Positions 23,657-33,490 of a stretch of DNA of 64,000 bases are shown in pieces. Location: NCBI RefSeq assembly GCF_036488675.1, contig NZ_CP133148.1, positions 3,370,001-3,434,000 of the forward strand, in the 5' to 3' direction. Under the pieces are notes generated by a model. The model did no database searches. It saw only the letters and a program-made list of their open reading frames with translations, and was not told where the DNA came from. This stretch comes from Sinorhizobium chiapasense (GTDB lineage Bacteria; Pseudomonadota; Alphaproteobacteria; Rhizobiales; Rhizobiaceae). Position numbers and translations under genes: made by a program. How positions within the stretch are numbered: the first letter of the stretch is position 1; the number at the start of each line of letters is the position of its first letter.

Positions 23657-26326
23657 GTGTCAAATAAACGTGCCGTTAACCTTGGAGAATCCTGGTTCTC
23701 TCGGGTTTTGACACCGATCTATCTGCCGACGTTCATTGCGGCCTTTGTTGTCGTGATTGCGGGATACCTTGCCGATAACCAGAACCTGGTCATCTCCGAA
23801 GCACGCGAGCGCGCGCTGGTCGCGGACGAGCTCAATCCGATACGGTCGAGGCTCGAATCCAGCATCAACGGCAACATCCAGCTTGTCCGCGGTCTGATCG
23901 GCACGATCGCCACCGAACCCGGCATGCAGCAGCAGCGCTTCGGCGAGCTTGCCCGCGGCATCTTCACCGAACGGTCGCAGCTTCGCAACATTGCGGTCGC
24001 TCCGAATCTGGTCGTGTCGATGGTCTATCCGAGCGCCGGGAACGAAAAGGTCATCGGTCTCGACTACCGCAAGAACGAAAGGCAGCGCGCCGCGGTGATG
24101 CGCGTCAAAGAAACCGGCAAGATGGTGCTGGCCGGCCCGGTCGACCTCGTCCAGGGCGGCAAGGGCCTGATCGCCCGGTTTCCGGTGTCGACCGAGTTTG
24201 GCGGCGGCAGCAATCGCTTCTGGGGCGTTGTTTCGGCGGTGATCGATATCGATCGGCTTTACGGCGACAGCGGCCTCGTGTCTTCGACCCTCGGTATCGA
24301 CATTGCGATAGCGGGCCGCGACGGCCTCGGACGCGAGGGAGCGGTCTTTTTCGGCGACCCCGCGATCTTCAGGCAAGCCCCGGTCGAGATGAGCGTGTCT
24401 CTCCCCGGAGGTTCATGGCGCATTGCTGCGATCCCTAAAGGCGGCTGGCCCGCGACGCCTGCCAACGCCTGACAGATCCGTCTCCTGATCGTAATCGGCG
24501 GCTTGATGATCGTCGTCCCCATGCTCTTCACGGGCCGTCTCATGGCCGAGCGCCAGAGGAACATTTGCGCTCTGAATCAAAGCAAGGATCAGCTTCAGGA
24601 ACTTTCCCATCGACTGAAGATCGCGCTCGACACTTCCGAGATCGGCATCTGGGAACTCGATATCGAGAGCGGAAAGTTGCAGTGGGATGGCCGGATGAAG
24701 GAGCTCTACGGCATCGGGAATTCGATGCGCGAAATTTACGACGACTGGAAGAATACGCTGCACCCGGACGACATGGAACGCGCCGAGGAGGAATTTGCCG
24801 AAGCGCGTGCGAGCGGCGGCGCCTACAACTCGGAGTTCCGCATTCGTCTGGCCAACGGCGAGGTCCGCCATATCCGGGCGATCGGCTCCACCCACGCCGG
24901 CGCAGACGGGTGCAGGAAGATCGTCGGCGTCAACTGGGACGTGACGGCCGATTTCGAAACGAGGGCCACGCTTTCCGAAGCCAAGCGGCTTGCCGAGGCA
25001 CATAGCACGGAACTGGAAGCCGCGCGCCATCGCATGGAATTCAACGCGCTGCACGACCCGCTCACCGGTCTGCCGAACCGCCGCTTCCTCGATCAGATCC
25101 TCGCCGACCGCAGCCAGCATTTCGATGACCGAACGAAGCTCAGCATCTTTCATATGGATCTCGATCGCTTCAAGCAGATCAACGACACGCTCGGCCACGC
25201 GGCCGGCGACGAAATCCTGAGGCATGCGGCTGACCTCTTGCGGCAGAATGCGCGCGAGGGTGACTTCGTCGCCCGCATCGGCGGCGACGAATTCGTGATC
25301 ATCCGCCAGAGCCACGGCCAGGACGAGGACGCCGCGCTTGCTTCACGTGTCATTGAAGCGATGAGCGTGCCGGTCCGCTACAAGGATCAGGAATGCCGCA
25401 TCGGCGTCAGCATCGGCATCGCCGCCCAGTCTGTGGCAGGAGACGAACTCTCCCAGATTCTTGTCAATGCCGACATCGCGCTTTATGAGGCCAAGCGCCG
25501 CGGGCGCAACAGGCACGAAACCTTCACCGGCGCACTGAAGACTGCGGTATTCCAGACCAAGCAGACCGCCGACGAAATTCTTCGCGGTCTCGAGCGGAAT
25601 GAATTCATCGCGTATTTCCAGCCGCAATTCTGCCCGATCTCCCTCGACGTCATCGGCGTCGAAGCGCTGGCGCGGTGGGATCACCCGACGAAAGGGCTGC
25701 TCAGTCCGCACGCCTTTCTCAAGACCGCAGAAGATATCAACGTCGTCGCATCGATCGACCAGAAGATCCTGGAACAGGCGCTGTTCCAGATCTGGAGGTG
25801 GGAAGCAAACGGCATCCGCGTCCCGAAGGTCTCGGTCAACCTCTCCTATCCGCGACTGCGCGACGACGGCCTGATCGAGCGCCTCAAGCAGATGCGGATA
25901 CCGGAAGGGCGACTTTCCTTCGAACTGCTCGAATCGATTTCCTTCGACGAAAACGACGTGGCAGTGCTTTCCAACATCGAGCGCATCAAGGAACTGGGAA
26001 TAGACATCGAGATCGACGATTTCGGAACCGGCTACGCCTCCATCCTCAGCCTTACGAAACTGACGCCGCGCCGGCTGAAGATCGATCGCCAGCTGATCGT
26101 GCCGATCCTGACCTCGCCGGCGCAGCGACGGCTCGTCGAATCGATCATCGACATCGGCACATCGCTCGGCATCGAGGTGATCGCCGAGGGCGTCGAGACG
26201 CTGGAGCATGCCCGCATCCTCAAGGAGTTGGGCTGCCACGGACTGCAAGGCTACGCCTTCGCGCGGCCGATGAATGCCAACGATCTCGCCGCCTTCGTTT
26301 TCGAACGCCGTTGGCACGCCGCTTAA
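23657..26326 (+). pseudogene. CHASE-PAS-GGDEF-EAL c-di-GMP protein split by an in-frame TGA stop
   Basis: GTG 23657 starts a frame of 889 codons broken only by TGA at 24470-24472 (codon 272). The part before it has a membrane segment (about residues 18-38) and a periplasmic CHASE-like sensor domain. The part after it continues in the same frame with a second membrane segment (IRLLIVIGGLMIVVPMLF), a PAS domain, a GGDEF domain with intact GGDEF around residue 543, and an EAL domain with intact EAL at 669-671 and DDFGTGYAS. Orthologues are expected to encode one membrane-bound diguanylate cyclase/phosphodiesterase; the stop probably replaces Trp (TGG to TGA). ATG 24503 could restart translation inside the second membrane segment. 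It may be a real nonsense allele, readthrough or a base-call error. Confidence 0.88.
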
Positions 26327-26540
26327 GCGCTGAAACCGCCACCGGATCAGCGCGTTTTTCTTTCCGCAAGGCTTGGCAGTCGACCGGAAAAAAGTCATAA
26401 AAACACATGCCTTTGCCGCTTCGCGGCGGATCCGGCATCGTTTGCGGTGGTCGCTTCAAGCGAACCCCTGCCGGGACCCCAGGGTCCCCCTCTCCAACAT
26501 ACCCAAAAAGGGGAACGGAACGATAGAATACGCGGGGAAA

Positions 26541-29450
26541 TTGCTGCCTGTTTTCATTCTCGCTCCTTTTGCGGGAAGCCTCATCGTAATCTTCTTTCCG
26601 TCCGATCAACGCGGTGCCACGGCCTGGTTCGCAGGTGCGATCGCCCTTGTCTGCTTTCTGGTGACCGCGGGACTCTACCCCTTCGTCGCTTCCGGCGGGG
26701 TACTGCGTTATCAGCTCGACTGGATCCCCGAGCTCGGGCTCAACTTCACGCTGCGGATGGACGGCTTCGCCTGGCTGTTTTCGGCGCTGATCACGGCGAT
26801 CAGCGTTCTCGTCGTCCTTTATGCCCGCTATTACATGGCTGCCGACGACCCTGTGCCGCGCTTCTTCGCGCTGTTCCTTGCCTTCATGGCATCGATGCTC
26901 GGCGTCGTGCTTTCCGGCAACCTTATCCTGCTTGCGGTTTTCTGGGAGCTGACGAGCATCGTCTCCTTCCTGTTGATCGGCTACTGGCATCACAATGCGC
27001 ACGCCCGCGACGGCGCGCGCATAGCGCTGACGATGACCGGCATGGGCGGGCTTTGCATGCTGGTCGGATTGCTGATCATCGGCCGGATCGTCGGGAGTTA
27101 CGATCTCGACGTTGTGCTCGCCTCCGGCGACGCGATCCGCAACCACCCGCTTTACCTGACGGTCCTCATCCTTCTGCTGCTCGGCGCACTCACGAAGAGC
27201 GCGCAGTTCCCCTTTCATTTCTGGCTGCCGCACGCGATGGCGGCGCCGACGCCGGTCTCGGCCTATCTGCATTCGGCGACCATGGTGAAGGCCGGCGTCT
27301 TTCTGCTCGCGCGGCTCTGGCCGGTGATGGCCGGCACCGAGGCCTGGTTCTGGATCGTTGGCCTCGCAGGGCTCACGACCCTTTTGCTCGGCGCCTATTT
27401 CGCGATCTTCCAGCAGGATCTGAAGGGGCTTCTCGCCTATTCGACGATAAGTCATCTGGGGCTCATCACCGTGCTCCTGAGCCTCGGCAGCCCGCTCGCA
27501 GCCGTGGCCGCGGTGTTTCACATCGTCAACCACGCCACCTTCAAGGCCTCGCTGTTCATGGCGGCCGGCATCATCGACCACGAATCCGGCACGCGCGACA
27601 TGCGAAGGCTGAGCGGTCTCTTCCACTACATGCCGATCACCGCCACGCTTGCCATGGTGGCAAGCGCGGCAATGGCCGGCGTGCCGCTGCTCAATGGCTT
27701 CCTTTCCAAGGAGATGTTCTTCGCCGAGGCGATCGAGACTCATCTTGTCAATGCGCTCGACACGATGACGCCTTATGTCGCGACGATCGCGAGCATGTTT
27801 GCCGTCACCTATTCCCTGCGCTTCATTCACGGCGTCTTCTATGGTCCCCTGCCGAAGGAACTGCCCAAGAAGCCTCACGAGCCGCCACGCTGGATGCGAG
27901 CGCCGGTGGAGTTCCTGGTGCTTGCCTGTCTCGTCGTCGGCATCATTCCTGCGCAGACCATCGGACCGTTCCTGCATACGGCCGTCGTTTCGATCCTCGG
28001 CGAGCGCACGCCGCAATACAGCCTCGCCGTCTGGCACGGCTGGAACATCCCGCTGATCATGAGCTTCGTGGCGCTGTCGGGCGGGGTCGGCCTCTATTTC
28101 CTGATGCGCTCCTATCTTGCGACCAGTGTCGAAGGGCCGCCGGTCTTCCGCCTGCTCCAGGGCCAGCGCATCTTCGAACGCGTGCTGGTGACGCTTTCAT
28201 GGAAGTGGGCCCGCTCGCTGGAGCAGAGCCTCGGCACGCGCCGCCTGCAGCCGCAGATGTGCTTCGTCGTTCTGCTTGCGCTCGCGGCAGGAGCATTGCC
28301 GCTCTTGCTTGGCGGCTTCAAGCTTCCACCCCTCGTCATACGCGGCATCGATCCGGCCTTCGCCCTGCTCTGGGTGATCGGCATCGCCTGTGCCGTCGGT
28401 TCGGCCTACCAGGCGAAGTTTCATCGGTTGGCAGCCCTCGTGCTGCTCGGCGGCGCGGGGCTCGTCACCTGCATCACCTTCGTCTGGCTTTCCGCACCCG
28501 ACCTTGCGGTAACCCAGCTTCTCGTCGAAATCGTCACGACCGTCCTTATCTTGCTCGGATTGCGCTGGCTGCCGAAGCGCATCGAGCAGGCCGAGGATGT
28601 TGAAGATCTTCCGCTCCGCATCCGCCTCAGGCGTCTCCGCGACTTCCTGCTCGCGATCCTGGCCGGCGGGGGGACAATGCTCATCTCCTATGCGGTCATG
28701 ACGCGACCCCTGCCCGATACCATCGCCAGTTATTTCCTTGAACGGGCCTACACGGAAGGCGGCGGCACCAACGTCGTCAACGTCATCCTCGTCGACTTCC
28801 GCGGCTTCGACACGCTTGGCGAGATCGCCGTGCTCTGCATCGTCGCCTTGACGGTCTTTGCGCTTCTCTTGCGTTTCCGTCCGCAGGCCGACAGTCTGGA
28901 GACCCCGGAACAACAGCGGGTGCAGAACGCCTTCGACGACGATCACCCGGATCGGGCAGCCGGCGACAGCGTCGCCGAGTACCTCTTCGTGCCCTCCGTC
29001 ATCATGCGCTGGATGTTCCCGATCACCGGGCTGCTGGCCGCCTATCTCTTCCTGCGCGGACACGACCTGCCGGGCGGCGGCTTTGCGGCCGGCATCGCCA
29101 TGTCGATCGGCTTCATCCTGCAATATATGTCGGGCGGCACGCGTTGGGTCGAGGAGCGGTTGCGCATCCACCCGCTGCGCTGGATGAGCATCGGCCTTCT
29201 GGTCGCAACGGCGACCGGTGCGGGATCGTGGCTCTTCGGCTATCCGTTCCTCACCTCGCATGCGCAATATGCGATCTTGCCGATCGTCGGCAAATTTCCG
29301 CTGGCGAGCGCCATCCTCTTCGATCTAGGCGTCTTTTCGCTGGTCCTCGGCGCCACGGTGCTGATCCTCATTGCTCTGGCCCACCAGTCTGTCCGCGCAC
29401 CGCGCGCCCATGCGCGGGCAGCGCGCGCCGAAAAGGAGGGGGTTCGGTAA
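26541..29450 (+). CDS. Fused MrpA-MrpB subunit of the Mrp/Pha cation:proton antiporter
   Basis: The largest subunit (about 969 residues) of a multi-subunit Na+(K+)/H+ antiporter related to NADH dehydrogenase NuoL. The NuoL-like core shows LLAVFWELTSIVSFLLIGYW, LTKSAQFPFHFWLPHAMAAP and KGLLAYSTISHLGLI. The C-terminal third holds an MrpB domain (MRWMFPITGLLAAYLFLRGH, GGFAAGIAMSIGF), so A and B are one polypeptide, as in group 2 Mrp systems. The start is unresolved: TTG 26541 has GGGG only 3 nt away, and ATA 26523 has a better-spaced AAGGGGA. It begins the mrpABCDEFG operon, is translationally coupled to mrpC, and extends slightly beyond any upstream ATG choice. Confidence 0.93.
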   Translation: MLPVFILAPFAGSLIVIFFPSDQRGATAWFAGAIALVCFLVTAGLYPFVASGGVLRYQLDWIPELGLNFTLRMDGFAWLFSALITAISVLVVLYARYYMAADDPVPRFFALFLAFMASMLGVVLSGNLILLAVFWELTSIVSFLLIGYWHHNAHARDGARIALTMTGMGGLCMLVGLLIIGRIVGSYDLDVVLASGDAIRNHPLYLTVLILLLLGALTKSAQFPFHFWLPHAMAAPTPVSAYLHSATMVKAGVFLLARLWPVMAGTEAWFWIVGLAGLTTLLLGAYFAIFQQDLKGLLAYSTISHLGLITVLLSLGSPLAAVAAVFHIVNHATFKASLFMAAGIIDHESGTRDMRRLSGLFHYMPITATLAMVASAAMAGVPLLNGFLSKEMFFAEAIETHLVNALDTMTPYVATIASMFAVTYSLRFIHGVFYGPLPKELPKKPHEPPRWMRAPVEFLVLACLVVGIIPAQTIGPFLHTAVVSILGERTPQYSLAVWHGWNIPLIMSFVALSGGVGLYFLMRSYLATSVEGPPVFRLLQGQRIFERVLVTLSWKWARSLEQSLGTRRLQPQMCFVVLLALAAGALPLLLGGFKLPPLVIRGIDPAFALLWVIGIACAVGSAYQAKFHRLAALVLLGGAGLVTCITFVWLSAPDLAVTQLLVEIVTTVLILLGLRWLPKRIEQAEDVEDLPLRIRLRRLRDFLLAILAGGGTMLISYAVMTRPLPDTIASYFLERAYTEGGGTNVVNVILVDFRGFDTLGEIAVLCIVALTVFALLLRFRPQADSLETPEQQRVQNAFDDDHPDRAAGDSVAEYLFVPSVIMRWMFPITGLLAAYLFLRGHDLPGGGFAAGIAMSIGFILQYMSGGTRWVEERLRIHPLRWMSIGLLVATATGAGSWLFGYPFLTSHAQYAILPIVGKFPLASAILFDLGVFSLVLGATVLILIALAHQSVRAPRAHARAARAEKEGVR

Positions 29451-29797
29451 TGGAACTCATTGTCTCGGTGGGGATCGGTGCGCTGACCGCGTCAGGTGTT
29501 TATCTGTTGCTGAGGCCGCGTACCTACCAGGTGATCATCGGTCTCTCGCTGCTCTCCTATGCCGTCAATCTGTTCATCTTCGGCATGGGGCGGCTGCGCG
29601 TGAACGCGCCGCCGGTGCTCGACCCGGGCGGCGTCGGCGATCTTGCGCAGTATACGGATCCCGTAACGCAGGCGCTGGTGCTGACCGCGATCGTCATCGG
29701 CTTTGCGATGACCGCGCTGTTCCTCGTCGTGCTGCTCGCCTCGCGCGGCTTCACCGGTACCGACCATGTTGACGGACGGGAGCAGCGCCATGATTGA
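29450..29797 (+). CDS. MrpC subunit (NuoK-like) of the cation:proton antiporter
   Basis: A 115-residue membrane protein with three hydrophobic helices, homologous to NuoK. Signatures are SVGIGALTASGVYLLLRPRT, VIIGLSLLSYAVNLFIF and DPVTQALVLTAIVIGFAMTA. The ATG overlaps the mrpAB stop by one base (TAATG), behind GGAGGGGG, which indicates translational coupling. Confidence 0.95.
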   Translation: MELIVSVGIGALTASGVYLLLRPRTYQVIIGLSLLSYAVNLFIFGMGRLRVNAPPVLDPGGVGDLAQYTDPVTQALVLTAIVIGFAMTALFLVVLLASRGFTGTDHVDGREQRHD

Positions 29798-31406
29798 TTG
29801 GCTGCATCACCTTCTCATCATCCCGATCCTGCTGCCGCTCGCCGTCGGCGCGGCGCTGATCCCGGTCGACGAGCGCAATCGGATGCTGAAGGGGCTGTTC
29901 GGCTTCGGCTCGACGCTCATCGTCTTCGTTGTCGCCATGATCCTCATGCGCATTGCCGCGAACGCCGGCAACCTGCCGGAGACTGGCATCTATCAGCTTG
30001 GCAACTGGCCGGCGCCCTTCGGCATCGTTCTCGTGCTCGACCGGTTGTCCGCGATGATGCTCTGCCTGACGGCAGGTCTGGCGCTTGCCGCCCAGGTGTA
30101 TTCCATGGCGCGCTGGCACACGGCCGGCCACCATTTCCATTCGCTGTTCCAGCTTCTGATCGCAGGTCTCAACGGAGCGTTTCTGACAGGCGATATCTTC
30201 AATCTGTTCGTTTTCTTCGAAATGATGCTGGCGGCATCCTATGGCCTGCTGCTGCACGGCTCCGGACCGATGCGCGTCAAGGCCGGTTTGCACTATATCG
30301 CGATCAATCTTGCCGCCTCGTCGCTGTTCCTTATCGGCGTCAGCCTGATCTACGGCGTCACCGGAACGCTCAACATGGCCGACCTTGCCACCAAGCTCGC
30401 AACGCTTGCGCCTCAGAACCGGCAGCTCGTCGAAACCGGCGCCGCGATCCTCGGCATCGCTTTCCTCGTCAAGGCCGGCATGTGGCCGCTGAGCTTCTGG
30501 CTGCCGCCGGCCTACGCGGCCGCGACGCCGCCGGTCGCTGCGGTCTTTGCCGTTCTGACCAAGGTCGGCATCTACGTCATCGTCCGCCTGCATTTCCTCG
30601 TTTTCGGTGCAACCGCCGGGGCGTCGGCAGGTTTCGGCCAGGAGTGGCTCGTTGCCGGCGGCATGCTGACGATCGCCTTCGGCGCGATCGGCGTGCTCGC
30701 CTCGCAGGCGATGGGCAGGCTCGCCGGCTATTCGGTTCTCGTCTCCTCCGGAACGCTGCTTGCGGCGATCGGCCTCGGCCATGCGGGCATGCTCGCCGGC
30801 GCCCTCTTCTATCTCGTCAGCTCGACACTCACGATCTCCGCCTTCTTCCTGCTCATCGAACTCGTCGAGCGCGGCCGCGACGCCGGCGCCGACGTTCTGG
30901 CCGTGACGATGGAAGCCTACGGCGATTTCGATGAGGACGAAGAAGAGGAGGAAGTTGGTGTTGCGATACCGGGGACGATGGCCGTTCTCGGCCTGTGCTT
31001 CTGCCTCTGTGCCGTGCTTCTCTCCGGCCTGCCGCCCTTGTCCGGCTTCGTCGCCAAGTTCGCGATCCTGCGCGGGCTCTTCGACATGCCGGGCACCGAT
31101 CTCACTACCGCGATGTCTGCCGCCGATTGGACCTATGTCATGCTTCTCATCCTGTCGGGGCTCGCCGCCATGATTGCGATGAACCGCATCGGCATCCGCA
31201 CCTTCTGGGCCTCGATCGAGGGCACTGTGCCGCGGGTCTTCGTCATCGAGATCACGCCCGTTCTCGTTCTGCTTGCAGCCTGTATCTTCCTGAGTCTGCA
31301 GGCCGGCCCCGCCATGCGTTACATGCAGGCAACCGCCGACGACCTGCTCAACCCGTTGTTCCAGAGCGAGCGTGTTCTTTCCGCACCAAGGGCAGGAGGG
31401 CAATAG
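29790..31406 (+). CDS. MrpD subunit (NuoM/N-like) of the cation:proton antiporter
   Basis: A 538-residue membrane protein of the proton-translocating NuoL/M/N family with about 14 hydrophobic segments. Core motifs are FNLFVFFEMMLAASYGLLLH (the conserved transmembrane Glu), GIAFLVKAGMWPLSFWLPPAY (the conserved Lys) and GRLAGYSVLVSSGTLLA. An acidic cytoplasmic loop, FDEDEEEEE, appears near residue 382 and is not typical of the family core. The ATG at 29790 overlaps the end of mrpC by 8 nt. Confidence 0.95.
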   Translation: MIDWLHHLLIIPILLPLAVGAALIPVDERNRMLKGLFGFGSTLIVFVVAMILMRIAANAGNLPETGIYQLGNWPAPFGIVLVLDRLSAMMLCLTAGLALAAQVYSMARWHTAGHHFHSLFQLLIAGLNGAFLTGDIFNLFVFFEMMLAASYGLLLHGSGPMRVKAGLHYIAINLAASSLFLIGVSLIYGVTGTLNMADLATKLATLAPQNRQLVETGAAILGIAFLVKAGMWPLSFWLPPAYAAATPPVAAVFAVLTKVGIYVIVRLHFLVFGATAGASAGFGQEWLVAGGMLTIAFGAIGVLASQAMGRLAGYSVLVSSGTLLAAIGLGHAGMLAGALFYLVSSTLTISAFFLLIELVERGRDAGADVLAVTMEAYGDFDEDEEEEEVGVAIPGTMAVLGLCFCLCAVLLSGLPPLSGFVAKFAILRGLFDMPGTDLTTAMSAADWTYVMLLILSGLAAMIAMNRIGIRTFWASIEGTVPRVFVIEITPVLVLLAACIFLSLQAGPAMRYMQATADDLLNPLFQSERVLSAPRAGGQ

Positions 31407-31408
31407 CA

Positions 31409-31897
31409 ATGCGCACCTGGTTCCCCTATCCGCTGCTGTCGACCGCGCTGCTCGTGATGTGGTTGCTTTTGAACCAGTCGCTGGCGCCGGGCTCGATCCT
31501 CATCGGCCTCGTTCTCGGCATGGTGCTCGGCTGGGTGACGCTCAAACTGCATCCGGCAAGATCCCATCTTCACCGCGTCGGTCGCGCGGCCGGCTTCGCT
31601 CTTGAGGTCCTCGCCGACATCGTCCGCTCGAACATCGCCGTGGCGTCGATCATCCTGCGCGCTGGCCGCGTCCCCGCGAATGCCGGCTTCCTGACCGTCG
31701 ACCTCGACCTCGAAGACGAGAACGCCCTTGCGCTGCTGGCCTGCATCATGACGGCGACCCCGGGAACGGCGTGGCTCGAATACGACCGCCGCCAGAAGAC
31801 CCTGCTTTTCCATGTGCTGGACTTGCAGAGCGACGAGGTGTGGCGCGGCACGGTCAAGCGTTACGAAGCGGCGTTGAAGGAGATATTCCATGACTGA
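31409..31897 (+). CDS. MrpE subunit of the cation:proton antiporter
   Basis: A 162-residue membrane protein. Two hydrophobic segments at the N-terminus (PLLSTALLVMWLLLNQSLAPG, then LIGLVLGMVLGWVTL) are followed by a cytoplasmic domain with CIMTATPGTAWLEYD, the MrpE signature. It starts 2 nt after mrpD and overlaps mrpF. MrpE has no Nuo homologue and is needed for assembly of the complex. Confidence 0.94.
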   Translation: MRTWFPYPLLSTALLVMWLLLNQSLAPGSILIGLVLGMVLGWVTLKLHPARSHLHRVGRAAGFALEVLADIVRSNIAVASIILRAGRVPANAGFLTVDLDLEDENALALLACIMTATPGTAWLEYDRRQKTLLFHVLDLQSDEVWRGTVKRYEAALKEIFHD

Positions 31898-32171
31898 GCT
31901 CGCGATCACCTGGTCGGTGCTCCTCTCCCAGGTCATGCTCGGGCTGGCGATGGCCTGTGCGCTCTATCGTATCGCCAGGGGGCCACGCGCGCAGGACAGG
32001 ATCCTCGCGCTCGATACGCTCTATATCAACGCGATGCTGATGCTGCTCTCCTTCGGCATCCGCAGTGCGAACACGATCTATTTCGAGACCGCCCTGATCA
32101 TAGCGCTGATCGGCTTCGTCTCGTCGATCGCCTTCGCGAAATTCCTGATGCGCGGCGAGGTAATCGAATGA
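31890..32171 (+). CDS. MrpF subunit of the cation:proton antiporter
   Basis: A 93-residue protein with three hydrophobic helices. The family signature RIARGPRAQDRILALDTLYI is in the first cytoplasmic loop, and the protein ends IAFAKFLMRGEVIE. It overlaps the end of mrpE by 8 nt and mrpG by 4 nt (ATGA). Confidence 0.95.
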   Translation: MTELAITWSVLLSQVMLGLAMACALYRIARGPRAQDRILALDTLYINAMLMLLSFGIRSANTIYFETALIIALIGFVSSIAFAKFLMRGEVIE

Positions 32172-32539
32172 GCCATCTGACCGGCCTGCCGACCTGGGCC
32201 GCCTTCGGCGTCTGCACATTGCTGCTTTTCGGCGCGGCGACCACGCTGATCGGTTCGCTCGGTCTGCTGCGTCTTTCCAATTTCTACGAGCGACTGCACG
32301 CGCCGACAATTGCGACGAGCGGCGGCACGATCCTGATCTGCGTGGCGTCGATGCTCTGTTTCGCCGTGCTGCAAAGCCGCTGGATCTTCCACGAGCTGCT
32401 GATCATCTTCTTCGTCACCGTGACGACGCCGGTGACGCTGGCACTGCTCGGCCAGGCGGCGCTCTACCGCGACCGCTTTGAAGAACGAAACGGCGTGCCG
32501 CGCAAGCCCAACCCGGACAGCGAGAAAGGTACCGACTGA
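32168..32539 (+). CDS. MrpG subunit of the cation:proton antiporter
   Basis: A 123-residue membrane protein with three hydrophobic helices. The MrpG/PhaG signature GSLGLLRLSNFYERLHAPTI follows helix 1, with FVTVTTPVTLALLGQAALYR near the end and a charged tail. It is the last gene of the antiporter operon and is followed by three palindromic elements. Confidence 0.95.
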   Translation: MSHLTGLPTWAAFGVCTLLLFGAATTLIGSLGLLRLSNFYERLHAPTIATSGGTILICVASMLCFAVLQSRWIFHELLIIFFVTVTTPVTLALLGQAALYRDRFEERNGVPRKPNPDSEKGTD

Positions 32540-32555
32540 TCGATTCTAACAAGTT

Positions 32556-32603
32556 AGAGCAATTCCAGGAAAAGTGTGTAACGGTTTTCCGTCCGGAATT
32601 GCG
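32556..32603. repeat. Intergenic palindrome AGAGCAATTCC family
   Basis: AGAGCAATTCCAGGAAAAG pairs imperfectly with CTTTTCC-like and GGAATTGC sequences (GGTTTTCCGTCCGGAATTGC). It is the first of three palindromes placed end to end after mrpG. Its inner part (GGAAAAGTGTG and GGTTTTCC) resembles the AGAGCGGGAT family. Confidence 0.65.
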
Positions 32604-32617
32604 TAATTTCAAAGAGT

Positions 32618-32658
32618 TAGACCATTTCATTGTTTCAAAGAAACAATGAAATGGTCTA
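32618..32658. terminator. Perfect 19-bp hairpin after mrpG (terminator-like)
   Basis: TAGACCATTTCATTGTTTC (32618-32636) pairs perfectly with 32640-32658 around a 3-nt loop. The stem is AT-rich and has no clear T-run, so it may be a mobile palindrome that serves as a transcript 3' end between mrpG and the converging cobM. Confidence 0.6.
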
Positions 32659-32707
32659 GAGCGGGATGCGGGCGAAAAACCGCACACACTTTTCCTCGTC
32701 CCGCTCT
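32658..32707. repeat. Intergenic palindrome, AGAGCGGGAT family (copy 3)
   Basis: AGAGCGGGATGCGGGCGAAAA ... TTTTCCTCGTCCCGCTCT. The outer arms pair over about 10 bp. It overlaps the preceding hairpin by one base and the first two bases of the cobM stop codon. Confidence 0.75.
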
Positions 32708-33464
32708 ATTCGCGGCCGCGAAAGCGGCGCTGGTAGGCGGGGTCGTAGAGCGAACTCTCGCGGAAGTCCGCGGCTTCGAGGCCGGGTCCGACGAAGATCA
32801 GCGCCGTGCGTTCGATCGGCTCGAGCGCGACCCTGGCGGCGATGTCGCCGAGCGTGCCGCGCAGGACCCGCTCGTCCGGCCAGGACGCCTTGACGACGAT
32901 CGCAACCGGGCAGTCGGCGCCATAGAACGGCGTCAACTCCTCGACGACCCGATCGAGCGCATGGATCGCGAGATGGATCGCCAGCGTTGAGCCCGTGGCA
33001 CCGAAAGCGGCAAGCGTCTCGCTGTTCGGCATCGGCGAGGCGCGGCCGGAAATGCGGGTGAGTACCAGGCTCTGCGCCACGGCCGGAATGGTCAGTTCTC
33101 GGCCGAGCGTCGCGGCGGCCGCGGCAAAAGCCGGCACGCCGGGCGTCATGGTATAGGCGATGCGATGCTTCTCAAGCCGGCGGATCTGTTCGGCGACCGC
33201 GCTCCAAACGGAAAGATCGCCCGAATGCAGCCGGGCCACGTCCTCGCCGGCCTCTGCGGCGCGAACATATTCGGCTTCGATCTCATCGAGCGACATTGGC
33301 GCCGTATCGACGATGCGGGCACCGGGCGGGCAATACTGCAGCAGCTCGGGCGACACGATCGAGCCGGCATAGAGGCAGACCCGGCAGCGTCCGATCAGAT
33401 CTCTCCCCCTGACCGTGATCAGGTCTGCCGCACCCGGGCCCGCGCCGATGAAATGAACCGTCAT
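32706..33464 (-). CDS. cobM: Precorrin-4 C11-methyltransferase
   Basis: SAM-dependent enzyme that methylates C-11 of precorrin-4 to give precorrin-5 in the aerobic cobalamin pathway. The 252-residue tetrapyrrole methylase begins [20 protein letters not shown] (P-loop-like GxGxG) and contains [19 protein letters not shown] and [20 protein letters not shown]. It is the last gene of the leftward cobL-cobM pair. Confidence 0.95.
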   Translation of the reverse strand: MTVHFIGAGPGAADLITVRGRDLIGRCRVCLYAGSIVSPELLQYCPPGARIVDTAPMSLDEIEAEYVRAAEAGEDVARLHSGDLSVWSAVAEQIRRLEKHRIAYTMTPGVPAFAAAAATLGRELTIPAVAQSLVLTRISGRASPMPNSETLAAFGATGSTLAIHLAIHALDRVVEELTPFYGADCPVAIVVKASWPDERVLRGTLGDIAARVALEPIERTALIFVGPGLEAADFRESSLYDPAYQRRFRGRE

Positions 33465-33490
33465 ATCCTATCCTCTTACATTCGCTCGCC

